64,000 bases of DNA, from positions 124,001-188,000 of the forward strand of contig QFPO01000003.1 in the NCBI GenBank assembly GCA_003241385.1. The letters are read 5' to 3'. The number at the start of each line of letters is the position of its first letter. The stretch's first letter is position 1. The translations under genes were made by a program, and so were the position numbers. The notes under the pieces were generated by a model that had not been told where the DNA came from, searched no databases, and saw nothing but the letters and a program-made list of their open reading frames with translations. Source of the DNA: Rhodanobacter denitrificans (GTDB taxonomy: Bacteria; Pseudomonadota; Gammaproteobacteria; Xanthomonadales; Rhodanobacteraceae). This document shows, piece after piece, positions 9,534-17,455 of this stretch.

Positions 9534-9893
9534 GCGCTTATCTCAATACTTCGTAACGCCGGACGCCCCTTTTGAAGCGCTCCGAATGCACTGATTCTCG
9601 CCCGATTTCATCTGCTGCGACGGGCCAGCACTCACCGCGCACACGACATGGCGGCGATTCTCCAGATTCCATCGGATCGGTGGCGCGCCCAGACAGGCGC
9701 ACACAATCCTATCGAGCGAGACTTTCCTGCGCCACGAAGACGCTCGGATGTGAGCAGTGGCCGCCGAGCGTCGGATCGACGACAGGTACGGCTTGCCGCG
9801 CCTCCTCTCTAGCGAATGTGATTACCGCTGCGACAGGCCGGTGGAGGTCTGGATTGCATGCCTGCTTCCGGCCAAGGCGGACATCGGGCGGTC
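9534..9893. other. Gene-free stretch upstream of dusA
   Basis: These 360 bases hold no gene I can support. The portion next to dusA (about 9510-9570) is AT-richer and should contain its promoter. Two overlapping plus-strand frames (from 9572 and 9757) run into the antisense of the LysR gene and have shadow-like composition. This marks the left edge of the accessory zone. Confidence 0.45.
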
Positions 9894-10808
9894 CTACCGG
9901 AGTGGCGCGGTTCCGAAGCGGTCCTCATACAGCTTCGCCACCCAGTCGATGAAGACTCTCACGCGTGGTGACAACTGGCGATGCGAAGGGTACATCGCGG
10001 ACACCGGCAGCCCCGCGCTCGACCAACCTGCCAAGACTTCCACGAGCTGACCCGCGCGTAGCTCGTCCTCGACGTGGAACCGCGGCAACTGAATCAGACC
10101 ACAGCCGCGCAGTGCGCATGTCACGTAGCTTTCCGCATCGTTGACGGCGATCCAGCCGCCCAACTCGAACTCGCGGACCTGCCCATCGACGATGAGTTCG
10201 AAGGGGTAGCTGCGGTCATGACTACTGGCAAAGAACCCGACGGCCTGATGCGAGGACAATTCATCGGGATGCCGAGGCGTGCCGAAGTCCCGCAGGTATT
10301 CCGGGCTTGCGCATATCACCTCAGGCATGACGGCCAGGCGCCGCGCCACCAAAGAGGAGTCCTTGGGCGTGCCGGCACGCACGACGCAGTCGATGCCCTC
10401 CCGGACCAGATCAACCAGGCGATCGCCGCTGCTGATGACGAGATCGATCTGCGGATAGCGGCTGCGGAACTGATCGATATGCGGCAACACGATTCGCGTT
10501 GCGTGGGTGCCGTGCAGATCCAGACGCAAGATGCCGCGCGGGCTCGCGGCGTTCGTGCGCAGTGAGGATTCGGCGTCGTCCAGCTCTGCCAGCAGTTGCA
10601 CGCAGCGCTCGTAGAACGCCTGGCCATCGAGCGTCGGCCGCACTTGGCGGGTGGTGCGTTCGAGCAGCCGCGTGCCTAGTCTCGCCTCCAGTTCCTTCAT
10701 CGCATGGGTGGCGGTGGCGCGCGGGATGCCGAGCGCGCCGGCGGCCCGGGTAAAGCTACCCAGCTCGACGATTCGAGTGAACAGCCGGAACGAATCAAAA
10801 CGGTCCAT
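9894..10808 (-). CDS. LysR family transcriptional regulator
   Basis: The 304-residue product is a standard LysR regulator. An N-terminal winged helix (FTRIVELGSFTRAAGALG, then ELEARLGTRLLERTTR) is followed by an effector-binding domain from about residue 90 (ILRLDLHGTHATRIVLPHI). It belongs to the broad CrgA/AaeR-type group by pattern. It is divergent from an SDR gene starting at 10931, across a 122-base AT-rich spacer, the classic layout in which a LysR protein controls the neighbouring enzyme and itself. The effector is unknown. Confidence 0.92.
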   Translation of the reverse strand: MDRFDSFRLFTRIVELGSFTRAAGALGIPRATATHAMKELEARLGTRLLERTTRQVRPTLDGQAFYERCVQLLAELDDAESSLRTNAASPRGILRLDLHGTHATRIVLPHIDQFRSRYPQIDLVISSGDRLVDLVREGIDCVVRAGTPKDSSLVARRLAVMPEVICASPEYLRDFGTPRHPDELSSHQAVGFFASSHDRSYPFELIVDGQVREFELGGWIAVNDAESYVTCALRGCGLIQLPRFHVEDELRAGQLVEVLAGWSSAGLPVSAMYPSHRQLSPRVRVFIDWVAKLYEDRFGTAPLR

Positions 10809-10930
10809 GCCTTATTGTTGTCCTTTTTTGAATTCAAATACCAATTTGATCTCGTTTATTCAGTCAACACCAACCATAAGAATGCCCCCGTACCCCGCGT
10901 CCCTCTTCTGACGCCCCACGGGAGCACGAC
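10809..10930. promoter_or_regulatory. Divergent promoter region between LysR regulator and SDR gene
   Basis: This spacer is markedly AT-rich against the GC-rich surroundings. It contains a perfect 12-base palindrome, TTTGAATTCAAA (10827-10838), and further AT tracts toward 10860. Such dyads with an AT-rich centre are typical LysR recognition sites, so this is the likely operator for both divergent genes. A GGGAGCACGAC ribosome binding region precedes the SDR start at 10931. Confidence 0.5.
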
Positions 10931-11707
10931 ATGACCGGCACCACCCCTCTGGCTCATCAGCCAGCCCTCCGCGATGCTGCCGCGCGGGTCGCCCTCGTCG
11001 CCGGCGGCTCGCGCGGCATCGGCGAATCCATCGTGCGTCGCCTCGCGGCCGACGGCTTTGCGGTCGTCATCAACTACGCCGGCAACGCGGCGGCGGCAGA
11101 AGCGGTCGCGCAGGACATCCGTGCCGACGGCGGCAACGCCGTCACCGTGCAGGGAGACGTCAGCCGCCCGGAAGACGTCACCCACCTGTTCGTCGTTACG
11201 CATCAAGCCTTCGGCCGTGTCGATGTGGTCGTCAACAGCGCCGGCATCATGCCGATGGCGCCCATCGCAGCGTCCAGCCTCGCCGACTTCGATCGCGTCA
11301 TCGCCATCAATCTGCGTGGCAGCTTCTTGATGCTGGCGCACGCAGCGCATCACCTGCGCGAAGGCGGTCGGATCATCGTGCTGTCGACCAGCGTGATCGC
11401 CAAGTCCTTCCCCGGCTACGGGCCCTACATCGCCTCCAAGGCCGGAGTCGAGGGATTGGTGCCTGTGCTCGCCAACGAACTGCGAGGTCGCGGCATCACC
11501 GTCAACGCGATCGCCCCGGGACCGGTGGGCACCGAGTTGTTCTTCAACGGCAAGAGCGCGGAGCAAATCGCACACATCAGCAAGCTCGCGCCGCTCGAAC
11601 GCCTCGGCACGCCCGAGGAGATCGCGGCGGCGGTTGCCTTCCTGGCCGGGCCGGACGGCGGCTGGGTCAACGCCCAGGTACTGCGCGTCAACGGCGGCTA
11701 CGCCTGA
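10931..11707 (+). CDS. Short-chain dehydrogenase/reductase (classical SDR)
   Basis: The 258-residue product is a classical SDR that would oxidise or reduce a hydroxyl/keto group with NAD(P). The cofactor motif GGSRGIG is at residues 25-31, the NSAG motif near 102, and the catalytic set is Ser152/154, Tyr166 and Lys170 (YIASK). The C-terminus has WVNAQ where most relatives have a Gly-Gln turn. An Arg-rich GGSRG start and Asn-Tyr after strand 2 suggest NADP preference, which is an inference. It is divergent from the LysR gene at 9894-10808 and is probably its target. Confidence 0.92.
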   Translation: MTGTTPLAHQPALRDAAARVALVAGGSRGIGESIVRRLAADGFAVVINYAGNAAAAEAVAQDIRADGGNAVTVQGDVSRPEDVTHLFVVTHQAFGRVDVVVNSAGIMPMAPIAASSLADFDRVIAINLRGSFLMLAHAAHHLREGGRIIVLSTSVIAKSFPGYGPYIASKAGVEGLVPVLANELRGRGITVNAIAPGPVGTELFFNGKSAEQIAHISKLAPLERLGTPEEIAAAVAFLAGPDGGWVNAQVLRVNGGYA

Positions 11708-11760
11708 TCGCGTGAGTCTTCCTCTCATGCAATGCAAGCGGCATCCATCGGAGATTCCCC

Positions 11761-12003
11761 GTGAATGCAGACCGGAAGCACATCATTCTCGTCACCGGCG
11801 CATCCAGTGGCTTCGGTGCCCTGTCGGCCCGAGCGCTCGCACGCGCGGGCCACATCGTCTACGCCAGCATGCGCGACACTGCGGGGCGCAACGCAGCGCA
11901 GGTGCAGGCCGCACGCAACTACGCGAGCGAGCACGGCGTCGACCTGCGCCCGATTGACCTGGACGTACAGTCTCAACCTTCTGCTCAGGGCGGCGGAACG
12001 TAG
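11761..12003 (+). pseudogene. Truncated SDR, N-terminal third only
   Basis: From a GTG at 11761 the frame encodes an SDR start: strand 1, the TGASSGFG cofactor motif, helix 1, and the PIDLDVQSQPS segment that normally leads to helix 3. The SDR-like reading ends at about residue 75, and a stop follows at 12003. The NAG motif and the Tyr-x3-Lys catalytic pair are missing, so the product cannot be an active SDR. The break falls where a decayed gene on the opposite strand also ends, which suggests a deletion junction near 11985. Confidence 0.75.
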
Positions 12004-12290
12004 CAAGGCTCCGATCGAACTGGACTCCCGACTCCTCGACTCGGGTACGATTTTCTATCGCCCACGCCGCCATCGCCTTCGCCGGATCGAGTGCATCTGT
12101 ACCGAGTTCGGTGAGCTTGCGATGCACTCGCGCGATTGCGGCATGAAGCCGCCAGTACATTTCGATGAATCGAGGCGAGGGCCGCGTACGCGCTCCAGCG
12201 TTCCAACGCCCCAACCGTGTAGCCCAGACAGATCGCGGCCTGCATCGCATCGTGGCTGCAGCGGCTCAGGAATGAGGCGCGGGCGGTCAT
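11985..12290 (-). pseudogene. Frameshifted helical protein remnant downstream of the serine hydrolase
   Basis: Starting at ATG 12290, which overlaps the stop of the serine hydrolase gene (TGATG), one frame reads a plausible helical protein through ALERWSAYAALA at about 12175. The continuation is in another frame, EMYWRLHAAIARVH to AWAIENRTRVEESG, and runs to about 11985. The two halves join naturally after a one-base shift, so this looks like a frameshifted gene. The tail ends at the point where the truncated SDR on the other strand ends. The helical, Ala-rich make-up is loosely phasin-like, but I cannot name the family. A sequencing error cannot be excluded for the shift. Confidence 0.45.
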
Positions 12291-13588
12291 CAGCCTGACC
12301 GCCGCCGCACACTCGCGAAGGCGAGGAGGCCGAGGAGAAGGATGATGCCGGCGCCGATCACCATCGCCGGAGCGACGCGTTCGAGCTCGGCCGGAACGAC
12401 GAAGAGGTCGATGTTTCCGGTCTTCCAGAACACCCATTCGCCGCCAAGGCGTGTGGCGAGGCGCGGATCGCCGGTCTCGAGCACGACGATCCCGTCACCG
12501 GTCGCCGCATCCAGGCGGACGGTGGTGTTGATCGCCGGTGTGTTGCTGCCGTCGTGGCCAAGGATGTAGCCGCCGTGGCCGTCGGGCGCATAGAGGATCG
12601 TCCCCAGCCCCCAGATCGCAGCGCCATACTGCGAGGCTTCCGGCTGGCGCATCAGGTCGAGGCTGGCAGGCGTCAGGACACCCCGCCCGGGGGCCTCACC
12701 TTTCGGGCCAGGCGTCAGCGCCTCGACGAGGCGGGCCATGTCGGCCGCACTGGTGTAGAGACCGGCGGCGGCCGGCGCCGAGAACCGCATCAGCGGTGCC
12801 GATGCACCTTCGCGATCGAAGGACGGAGCGACCTGGGTGTCGGCGGGCGGCGTGAAGGTGGTGTGGGTCAGCCCCAGCGGCCGAAACACCGCGCGGGTCA
12901 TGTAGGCGTCGAACGACTCGCCGGTGACATCTTCGATCAGAAGCTGCAATAACGCGTAGCCACCCCCCGAGTAACGGAATCGGCCCGGCGGCTGACCGAC
13001 CCGCACCCGGCCGTCCTTGCCGGGCGAGGCGTCGGCGGCATGGGTCAGGGCCTCTGCCAGCGGCTGGACCGGCTTCCCCGGCGCGAAGCCGCCGAAGCCC
13101 AGGTCGTCGGTCAGGCCGGCCGTGTGGCTCAACAAGCGGCGCACGGTCACCTGGTCGTTGTAGGGGCCATCCGGCAGCCGCCAACGCTCGAGGTAGCGGC
13201 TCGCCGGCGCGTCGAGATCGATACGACCGTCCTGGACCAGGGTCATGACGCCCATGGCGGTAATCCATTTGCTGAGCGAGGCGACCTGAAACGGCGTGTC
13301 CGGCCCGATCGCGGGCCCGGAGGATCGGTAGACCTGATCAACGATCCGGCCGCGCTCGATGAGGACGAAGGCGGCGGCCCCGTGCGGGCGCGTGATGATC
13401 TGGCGGGCCGCGTCGGTGAAGGCGGCGACATCGCCGTGCGGGGCGATGGGTTGCCGCCACCAGCCGAAGAGGGCGCCGGCGAACAGCCCCGCGATCCACA
13501 GGCCCGCCAGCAGGAAAGTCGGAAGAACCATCGCGATGACGCGGCCCCGGCGCCTGCGGCGAACAGACGGGGTCTGGGAACTGAGCAT
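12290..13588 (-). CDS. Serine hydrolase of the class C beta-lactamase/esterase family
   Basis: The 432-residue product has an N-terminal membrane segment (about residues 18-43) that could be an uncleaved anchor, then a penicillin-binding-protein fold. The nucleophile motif is SLSK (Ser104, Lys107). The second motif is YSGG (Tyr206, with Gly in place of the usual Asn), and a C-terminal HDG precedes SNT. A second membrane helix lies near the C-terminus (APAMVIGAGIILLLGLLAFA). Relatives act as esterases, D-amino peptidases or beta-lactamases; the substrate is not predictable, and an antibiotic-resistance role should not be assumed. GGAAGGAGT precedes the start. It is downstream of the XRE/membrane-protein pair on the same strand, 48 bases away. 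Confidence 0.88.
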   Translation of the reverse strand: MLSSQTPSVRRRRRGRVIAMVLPTFLLAGLWIAGLFAGALFGWWRQPIAPHGDVAAFTDAARQIITRPHGAAAFVLIERGRIVDQVYRSSGPAIGPDTPFQVASLSKWITAMGVMTLVQDGRIDLDAPASRYLERWRLPDGPYNDQVTVRRLLSHTAGLTDDLGFGGFAPGKPVQPLAEALTHAADASPGKDGRVRVGQPPGRFRYSGGGYALLQLLIEDVTGESFDAYMTRAVFRPLGLTHTTFTPPADTQVAPSFDREGASAPLMRFSAPAAAGLYTSAADMARLVEALTPGPKGEAPGRGVLTPASLDLMRQPEASQYGAAIWGLGTILYAPDGHGGYILGHDGSNTPAINTTVRLDAATGDGIVVLETGDPRLATRLGGEWVFWKTGNIDLFVVPAELERVAPAMVIGAGIILLLGLLAFASVRRRSG

Positions 13589-13636
13589 GACGAACGCACT
13601 CCTTCCGGGGGATGGCAGCTCCGACGCGCGGCGACC

Positions 13637-13867
13637 TCAGTCCCGGCCCTCGTCCCAGCCGAAGACGTCTTCCACGCCGACACCGAACAGGCGGGCGATG
13701 CGGAAGGCGCTCTCCAGGCTCGGCGAGTAGTGGCCCTTCTCGATGGCGACGAGGGTCTGGCGGCTGACGCCGATGGCCTCTGCCAGCGCCGCTTGGCTCA
13801 TGCCGCCGTTCCGCTCCCTGTACTCGCGGACGCGATTGGTGATCGGCGGCGGGACGCGACCGATCAT
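13637..13867 (-). CDS. Small XRE-family helix-turn-helix regulator
   Basis: The 76-residue product is almost only a Cro/C1-type HTH: ITNRVREYRERNGGMSQAAL, then GVSRQTLVAIEKGHYSPSL, ending in the FGVGVEDVFGWDEG tail. This subfamily typically autoregulates a two-gene operon with a small membrane protein. Its ATG overlaps the stop of that membrane protein (ATGA, 13864-13867), so the pair is translationally coupled. Two matching 18-base palindromes upstream of the operon (14298-14315 and 14342-14359) are the likely binding sites. The frame is open further upstream but only as antisense-like sequence. Confidence 0.9.
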   Translation of the reverse strand: MIGRVPPPITNRVREYRERNGGMSQAALAEAIGVSRQTLVAIEKGHYSPSLESAFRIARLFGVGVEDVFGWDEGRD

Positions 13868-14280
13868 GCGGTAAGACGCAGGAAAACGATCTGGAGGCCG
13901 TACTCGGCGATCTGGGCGAGGATCAGCCCGCCGACGATGAGGTGAAAGAGCAACGCAAGATCGCCGGTGTGAATCGTATAGAGGAGCGCGCAGATGCACA
14001 GGCCGGCCTGCAGCAGTCCGGCCCAGTGACCGGCCCGCCACAGGGCCGGCCGCTCCCGCTCGTCCGGCGTCCGCTCGGCCGACTTCGGCGCGAAGCTCGC
14101 CAGCGCCGCCTGGACGATGATCGAGGCAATCACCACGACGATGGCGTACGGAATGAACGCCTGCATCGGCGGCGAGGCGCCGAGCGCCTTGGCCGCGGTC
14201 TGATAGGTGCTCAGGTAGTAAAGGCCGGTAGCGGTCATGAGCGCCGCCATCACCCAGGCTGAAACTTCTCGAAACGACAT
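13864..14280 (-). CDS. Small integral membrane protein coupled to an XRE regulator
   Basis: The 138-residue product has four hydrophobic segments: AWVMAALMTATGLYYL, AIVVVIASIIVQAALA, GLLQAGLCICALLYTIH and LLFHLIVGGLILAQIAEYG. A charged loop (KSAERTPDERERP) separates the pairs. I do not recognise a named family. I chose ATG 14280 because a GGGGG stretch sits just upstream and because the alternative ATG at 14316 would place an operator palindrome inside the coding region. Members of such XRE/membrane pairs are often of unknown function. It is expressed together with the regulator and perhaps the serine hydrolase. Confidence 0.75.
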   Translation of the reverse strand: MSFREVSAWVMAALMTATGLYYLSTYQTAAKALGASPPMQAFIPYAIVVVIASIIVQAALASFAPKSAERTPDERERPALWRAGHWAGLLQAGLCICALLYTIHTGDLALLFHLIVGGLILAQIAEYGLQIVFLRLTA

Positions 14281-14297
14281 TGAGAGACCCCCGACGA

Positions 14298-14315
14298 TGT
14301 CAAAAATATTCGACA
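14298..14315. promoter_or_regulatory. Operator palindrome 1 of the XRE operon
   Basis: The 18 bases TGTCAAAAATATTCGACA form a near-perfect inverted repeat (TGTC...GACA arms with an AT-rich core). They lie 18 bases upstream of the chosen start of the membrane-protein gene and would cover the predicted transcription start. A near-identical copy lies 44 bases away, about four helical turns, so both face the same side of the DNA. This fits cooperative autorepression by the XRE protein encoded in the operon. Confidence 0.7.
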
Positions 14316-14341
14316 TTGAGTTTGATGCGGGATGCAGGGTT

Positions 14342-14359
14342 TGTCAAATATTTTCGACA
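14342..14359. promoter_or_regulatory. Operator palindrome 2 with embedded -35 element
   Basis: The second copy, TGTCAAATATTTTCGACA, matches the first in 16 of 18 positions. On the minus strand it contains a perfect TTGACA (14347-14342). A weak -10, CAAACT, sits 17 bases further on at 14324-14319. Binding here would block the -35 element, while the other site covers the start point. Confidence 0.7.
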
Positions 14360-14587
14360 TCCGGCGGTGCCGCTGGTCAGCGGGAGGCGTCTGGACAGTC
14401 GCCCAGCGTCTCGACCGATCTGTCCGGCTGCGGGCCGCCTCAGACCATCCGACCGATTCGGCTGAGGCAATAACCTCGGTCTTCAAATCACCGTGTAACG
14501 ATGACGCGTGATGAACTGCATACGTTTCCAGGTTGCGATCAATGCATCGCTTTCTGGCGTCCGTTCCGACGAGACAGGCTCACCGTC
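14360..14587. other. Non-coding stretch between operator region and oxidoreductase gene
   Basis: Beyond the operators, and up to the end of the convergently placed oxidoreductase gene, I see no gene. Together with the operator region this is about 300 bases without coding content. Confidence 0.4.
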
Positions 14588-16645
14588 CTAGATCTCCAGG
14601 ACGATCGAATCGGTACCCGTCGCCGGCAGACCTTGGCAGATCAGCACGTCCGACGCGCTATGCGGCGCGGCCGGTTCAGAGGAATAGGTCACCGTGCCAC
14701 CGGTGAGCCGACTTCTGCAGCTTCCACAGGTCCCGCTTCGGCAACTGAACTCCGGCGCCAGACCACGCGACTCGGCCAGCTCCAGTAATGATCCGCTGCG
14801 GGGCTGCCACGTCGCTTCCTTTGCGCTCTGCGCGAAGATGACCCTTACCGGCACCGATGAAGCCGGCTCCATCTGTTTGACCGATACGGCCCCTGCCCTG
14901 TCCCTCACCAGACCCGCGGGGCCGAACGCTTCGGCGAAGATGCGCTCGTCCGCAACGCGAAGGCTTCGGAGCTCAGTGTAGATGGCCTGCATGAAGCCAG
15001 TCGGCCCGCATACATAGAAGTCGAAGTCGTCGAACGGGAGCACCTTCTTGAGCGCCTCGACCGTAAGCTGACCCTGGACTTGATAATCACGTCCCAGCTT
15101 CAACGCGGGTTCGGGTTGACTGAGCGCCCGGAAGACCTTCAAGGCACCGTTCGAGACCCGCTCCAGTTCACGCAGCTCCTGGTCGAACACCCGATCGCGG
15201 CCATGGCGCGAGCCATGAAACAAGTACACCGGGCGCATGACACGTGTGCGCAAGCCCTCATTGACCAGATGCCGGGCCATGGCGACCATCGGCGTTATGC
15301 CGATGCCGGCGGACAGCATCACCACCGGCCTTCGCGACGCCTCATCGAGCGTGAAGCTGCCGTCCGGCGCGCGAACTTCCACGATCGAGCCTTCCCGCAG
15401 CCCGGCGTGCATGAATTCGGAAGCCGCTCCTTGCCGCTTCACCGAGATGCGGTAGACGCCGTCAGACGGCGCCGACGACAAGGTGTAGGTCCTGATCAGA
15501 GGTGCGGCAGCGCCCGCTGGATGCAAGCGGACAGGCAGATGCTGTCCCGGCAGGTACGGAAGCAGCCCGGCCTCGTCCGCAGGCAGGAGATGAAAGCTGC
15601 GGACCGACTCGCTCTCTTCGACGATCCGCTCGACGCGGAACCGACGCCATGGGTTACCGAGTCGCCTGGCTCGCAGCTTGGCCTCCGCTTCAGGCCAGGA
15701 GCCCGTGAGCAGGCTGTTCGGTGAGTACGCCTGCAGCGCGAAGCGACGGTCCAGCCGCCCACGGCTCAGCACAGCCTTCACCACGTTCAGGCTCCAAAGG
15801 CGTTCGGCACCCTGGAAGGCGGCGATGCGCTCGGAGTCCAGATCGACGGACGCCGTTCCGGTGATCTGCAGGACGAGGCCCTGCTCGAAATCGACGAAGA
15901 GCAGACCCGCGCGACCGGTCTCGGAGATGTTGCCCAACGTGTTGAAGAACAGATTTCCCGAGAAGTCCGGAATCGTCAGCGTGTCCCCTTCGACGAGGAC
16001 GAATCCCGCACGTCCTCCGCGATGGGAGGCGTCGACCTGACGTCTGGCGGGATCGCCGCCGATGTCGATGTAGCTGGCCACGAACAGGGTGTCGGCACCG
16101 CGAATGAGGTCGATTGCCTCCTCGGTCAGCTGGTCCATGCGCTCGACGATGACGGGATCGTGGCGGTGATGCTCCCCCTCCATGATCTCCCGCGTCTGGA
16201 TGTACTGCGGACAGTTGCCGTAGGAGTGCTCCACCTCGATGCCGAATCCGCCGCTCGTCAGGCCGACGATACGACCGTTCATGCGGTTGCGACGACGCGT
16301 AGCGAACTCCAGGCCGAGTACGCCGATGGACGCTCCCTCGTACAGCAGGGCCCCCATGGGATCGGTCGACTCGGGCAAGGCGGCGACCTCCAGCTTCCGT
16401 GGATGCGGCGCCCGGATGAAACCCCTGGGTCCCTCGAGAAAGCCCGCCCATGGCCATCCCTGCTCATCCACCAGGCCGATGAAAAGACCCGGCAGCTTTT
16501 CGAACAGTTCGATGTGCTGCTCAGGCATGTAATCGCGGATGACCCGACGACCGATGCCGTCCATACGCTCGACCACGCCGACACTGCGCTGAATCCGCAG
16601 TTCGCCCGGGTGCCAGGGCGAAGATTTCATCGTCTCGGTTGACAT
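14588..16645 (-). CDS. Fusion oxidoreductase: PNPOx-like domain, ferredoxin reductase, C-terminal 2Fe-2S
   Basis: The 685-residue product fuses three modules. Residues about 1-330 form a split-barrel pyridoxamine-phosphate-oxidase-like region, including FIGLVDEQGWPWAGFLEG and a second flavin-binding-like part with ETGRAGLLFVDF. Residues about 340-570 are a ferredoxin-NADP reductase unit, with RTYTLSSAP for FAD, GIGITPM and VCGPTGFM for NAD(P). The last 95 residues are a plant-type 2Fe-2S ferredoxin with Cys635, Cys640, Cys643 and Cys670. The enzyme can move electrons from NAD(P)H through FAD to the cluster; the acceptor is unknown. AGAGGTGAAGC precedes the ATG. The GST gene lies 42 bases upstream on the same strand, so they probably share an operon. 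Confidence 0.9.
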   Translation of the reverse strand: MSTETMKSSPWHPGELRIQRSVGVVERMDGIGRRVIRDYMPEQHIELFEKLPGLFIGLVDEQGWPWAGFLEGPRGFIRAPHPRKLEVAALPESTDPMGALLYEGASIGVLGLEFATRRRNRMNGRIVGLTSGGFGIEVEHSYGNCPQYIQTREIMEGEHHRHDPVIVERMDQLTEEAIDLIRGADTLFVASYIDIGGDPARRQVDASHRGGRAGFVLVEGDTLTIPDFSGNLFFNTLGNISETGRAGLLFVDFEQGLVLQITGTASVDLDSERIAAFQGAERLWSLNVVKAVLSRGRLDRRFALQAYSPNSLLTGSWPEAEAKLRARRLGNPWRRFRVERIVEESESVRSFHLLPADEAGLLPYLPGQHLPVRLHPAGAAAPLIRTYTLSSAPSDGVYRISVKRQGAASEFMHAGLREGSIVEVRAPDGSFTLDEASRRPVVMLSAGIGITPMVAMARHLVNEGLRTRVMRPVYLFHGSRHGRDRVFDQELRELERVSNGALKVFRALSQPEPALKLGRDYQVQGQLTVEALKKVLPFDDFDFYVCGPTGFMQAIYTELRSLRVADERIFAEAFGPAGLVRDRAGAVSVKQMEPASSVPVRVIFAQSAKEATWQPRSGSLLELAESRGLAPEFSCRSGTCGSCRSRLTGGTVTYSSEPAAPHSASDVLICQGLPATGTDSIVLEI

Positions 16646-16687
16646 GCTTCACCTCTGGCACGGACGGCCCGGATCGCGTCTGGACTC

Positions 16688-17326
16688 TCAGGCGGCCAAA
16701 CCCACAGCAGTGCGCTGCATCGGCACGAAGCCCGGCAGGCGCTCGACCCGGCTCAGCCACTGGAGCACGTTCGAGTAGGCGGACAGGTCGACATTGCCTT
16801 CCGGTGCGTGTGCCAGGTAGGCATAGTTGGCGACATCGGCGATCGTCGGCGCATCTCCGGCGAGGTAGCGGCGACCATCGAGCCGACGGTCCAGCACCTG
16901 CAGGAGCGCTGCCGAGCGCTTCTTCAGATCCTCGGCGTCATAGGGCGCACCGAAGACGGTGACCAGACGAGCAGCGGCGGGGCCATAGGCCACGGGGCCG
17001 GCAGCGACGGACAGCCATCCCTGGACGGCCGCCGCGCCGACGGGGTCGGCCGGCAACCAGTGGCCGCTGCCGTCGTACTTGTTCGCCAGGTAAACCAGAA
17101 TGGCGTTGGAATCGAACACGATCGTGCCGTGATCATCCAGCACCGGCACCTGGCCGAAGGGATTTCTTGCCAGGAACTCCGGCCGCTTGTGCGCACCGGC
17201 CTTCAGGTCCACATCGACCAGCTCGTAAGGCAGACCCAGGATCGAGAGGAACAGCTCTACGCGGTGGGAGTGGCCCGAGAGCGGGTGGCGGTACAGCGTC
17301 AGGGGCGTGGACGGGATGCTGCTCAT
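16688..17326 (-). CDS. Glutathione S-transferase family protein
   Basis: The 212-residue product has the thioredoxin-like N-terminal domain, with the beta-type [12 protein letters not shown] active-site region, the cis-Pro site NPFGQVPVL and the Ser-binding [10 protein letters not shown] motif, then an all-helical C-terminal domain with the [14 protein letters not shown]-capping motif. Length is typical. It would conjugate or reduce small electrophiles with glutathione. It precedes the fusion oxidoreductase on the same strand and is followed upstream by two LysR genes, so it belongs to an inducible detoxification or redox cluster. Confidence 0.93.
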   Translation of the reverse strand: MSSIPSTPLTLYRHPLSGHSHRVELFLSILGLPYELVDVDLKAGAHKRPEFLARNPFGQVPVLDDHGTIVFDSNAILVYLANKYDGSGHWLPADPVGAAAVQGWLSVAAGPVAYGPAAARLVTVFGAPYDAEDLKKRSAALLQVLDRRLDGRRYLAGDAPTIADVANYAYLAHAPEGNVDLSAYSNVLQWLSRVERLPGFVPMQRTAVGLAA

Positions 17327-17455
17327 GAGGATGTCCTGATCGAGTGAGAGTGGTCTGGCGCGGAGTTCTTCTCCGTCGCCAGCAGACTATTCACTCGCCG
17401 GCCCCGATGTCAGATCGGATTTCGCAACAACCGATTGCAGATATTGAAATACGCG

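Noticed and set aside
9572..10050. Short plus-strand frames between dusA and the LysR gene
   Set aside because: They run into the antisense of the LysR gene, lack ribosome binding sites and have no recognisable domain.
12290..13588. Calling the serine hydrolase a beta-lactamase resistance gene
   Set aside because: The second motif is YSGG rather than YSN and membrane helices flank the domain; esterase or peptidase roles are equally likely.
14316..14316. ATG at 14316 as start of the XRE-linked membrane protein
   Set aside because: It would put an operator palindrome in the coding region and has a poorer ribosome binding site than ATG 14280.
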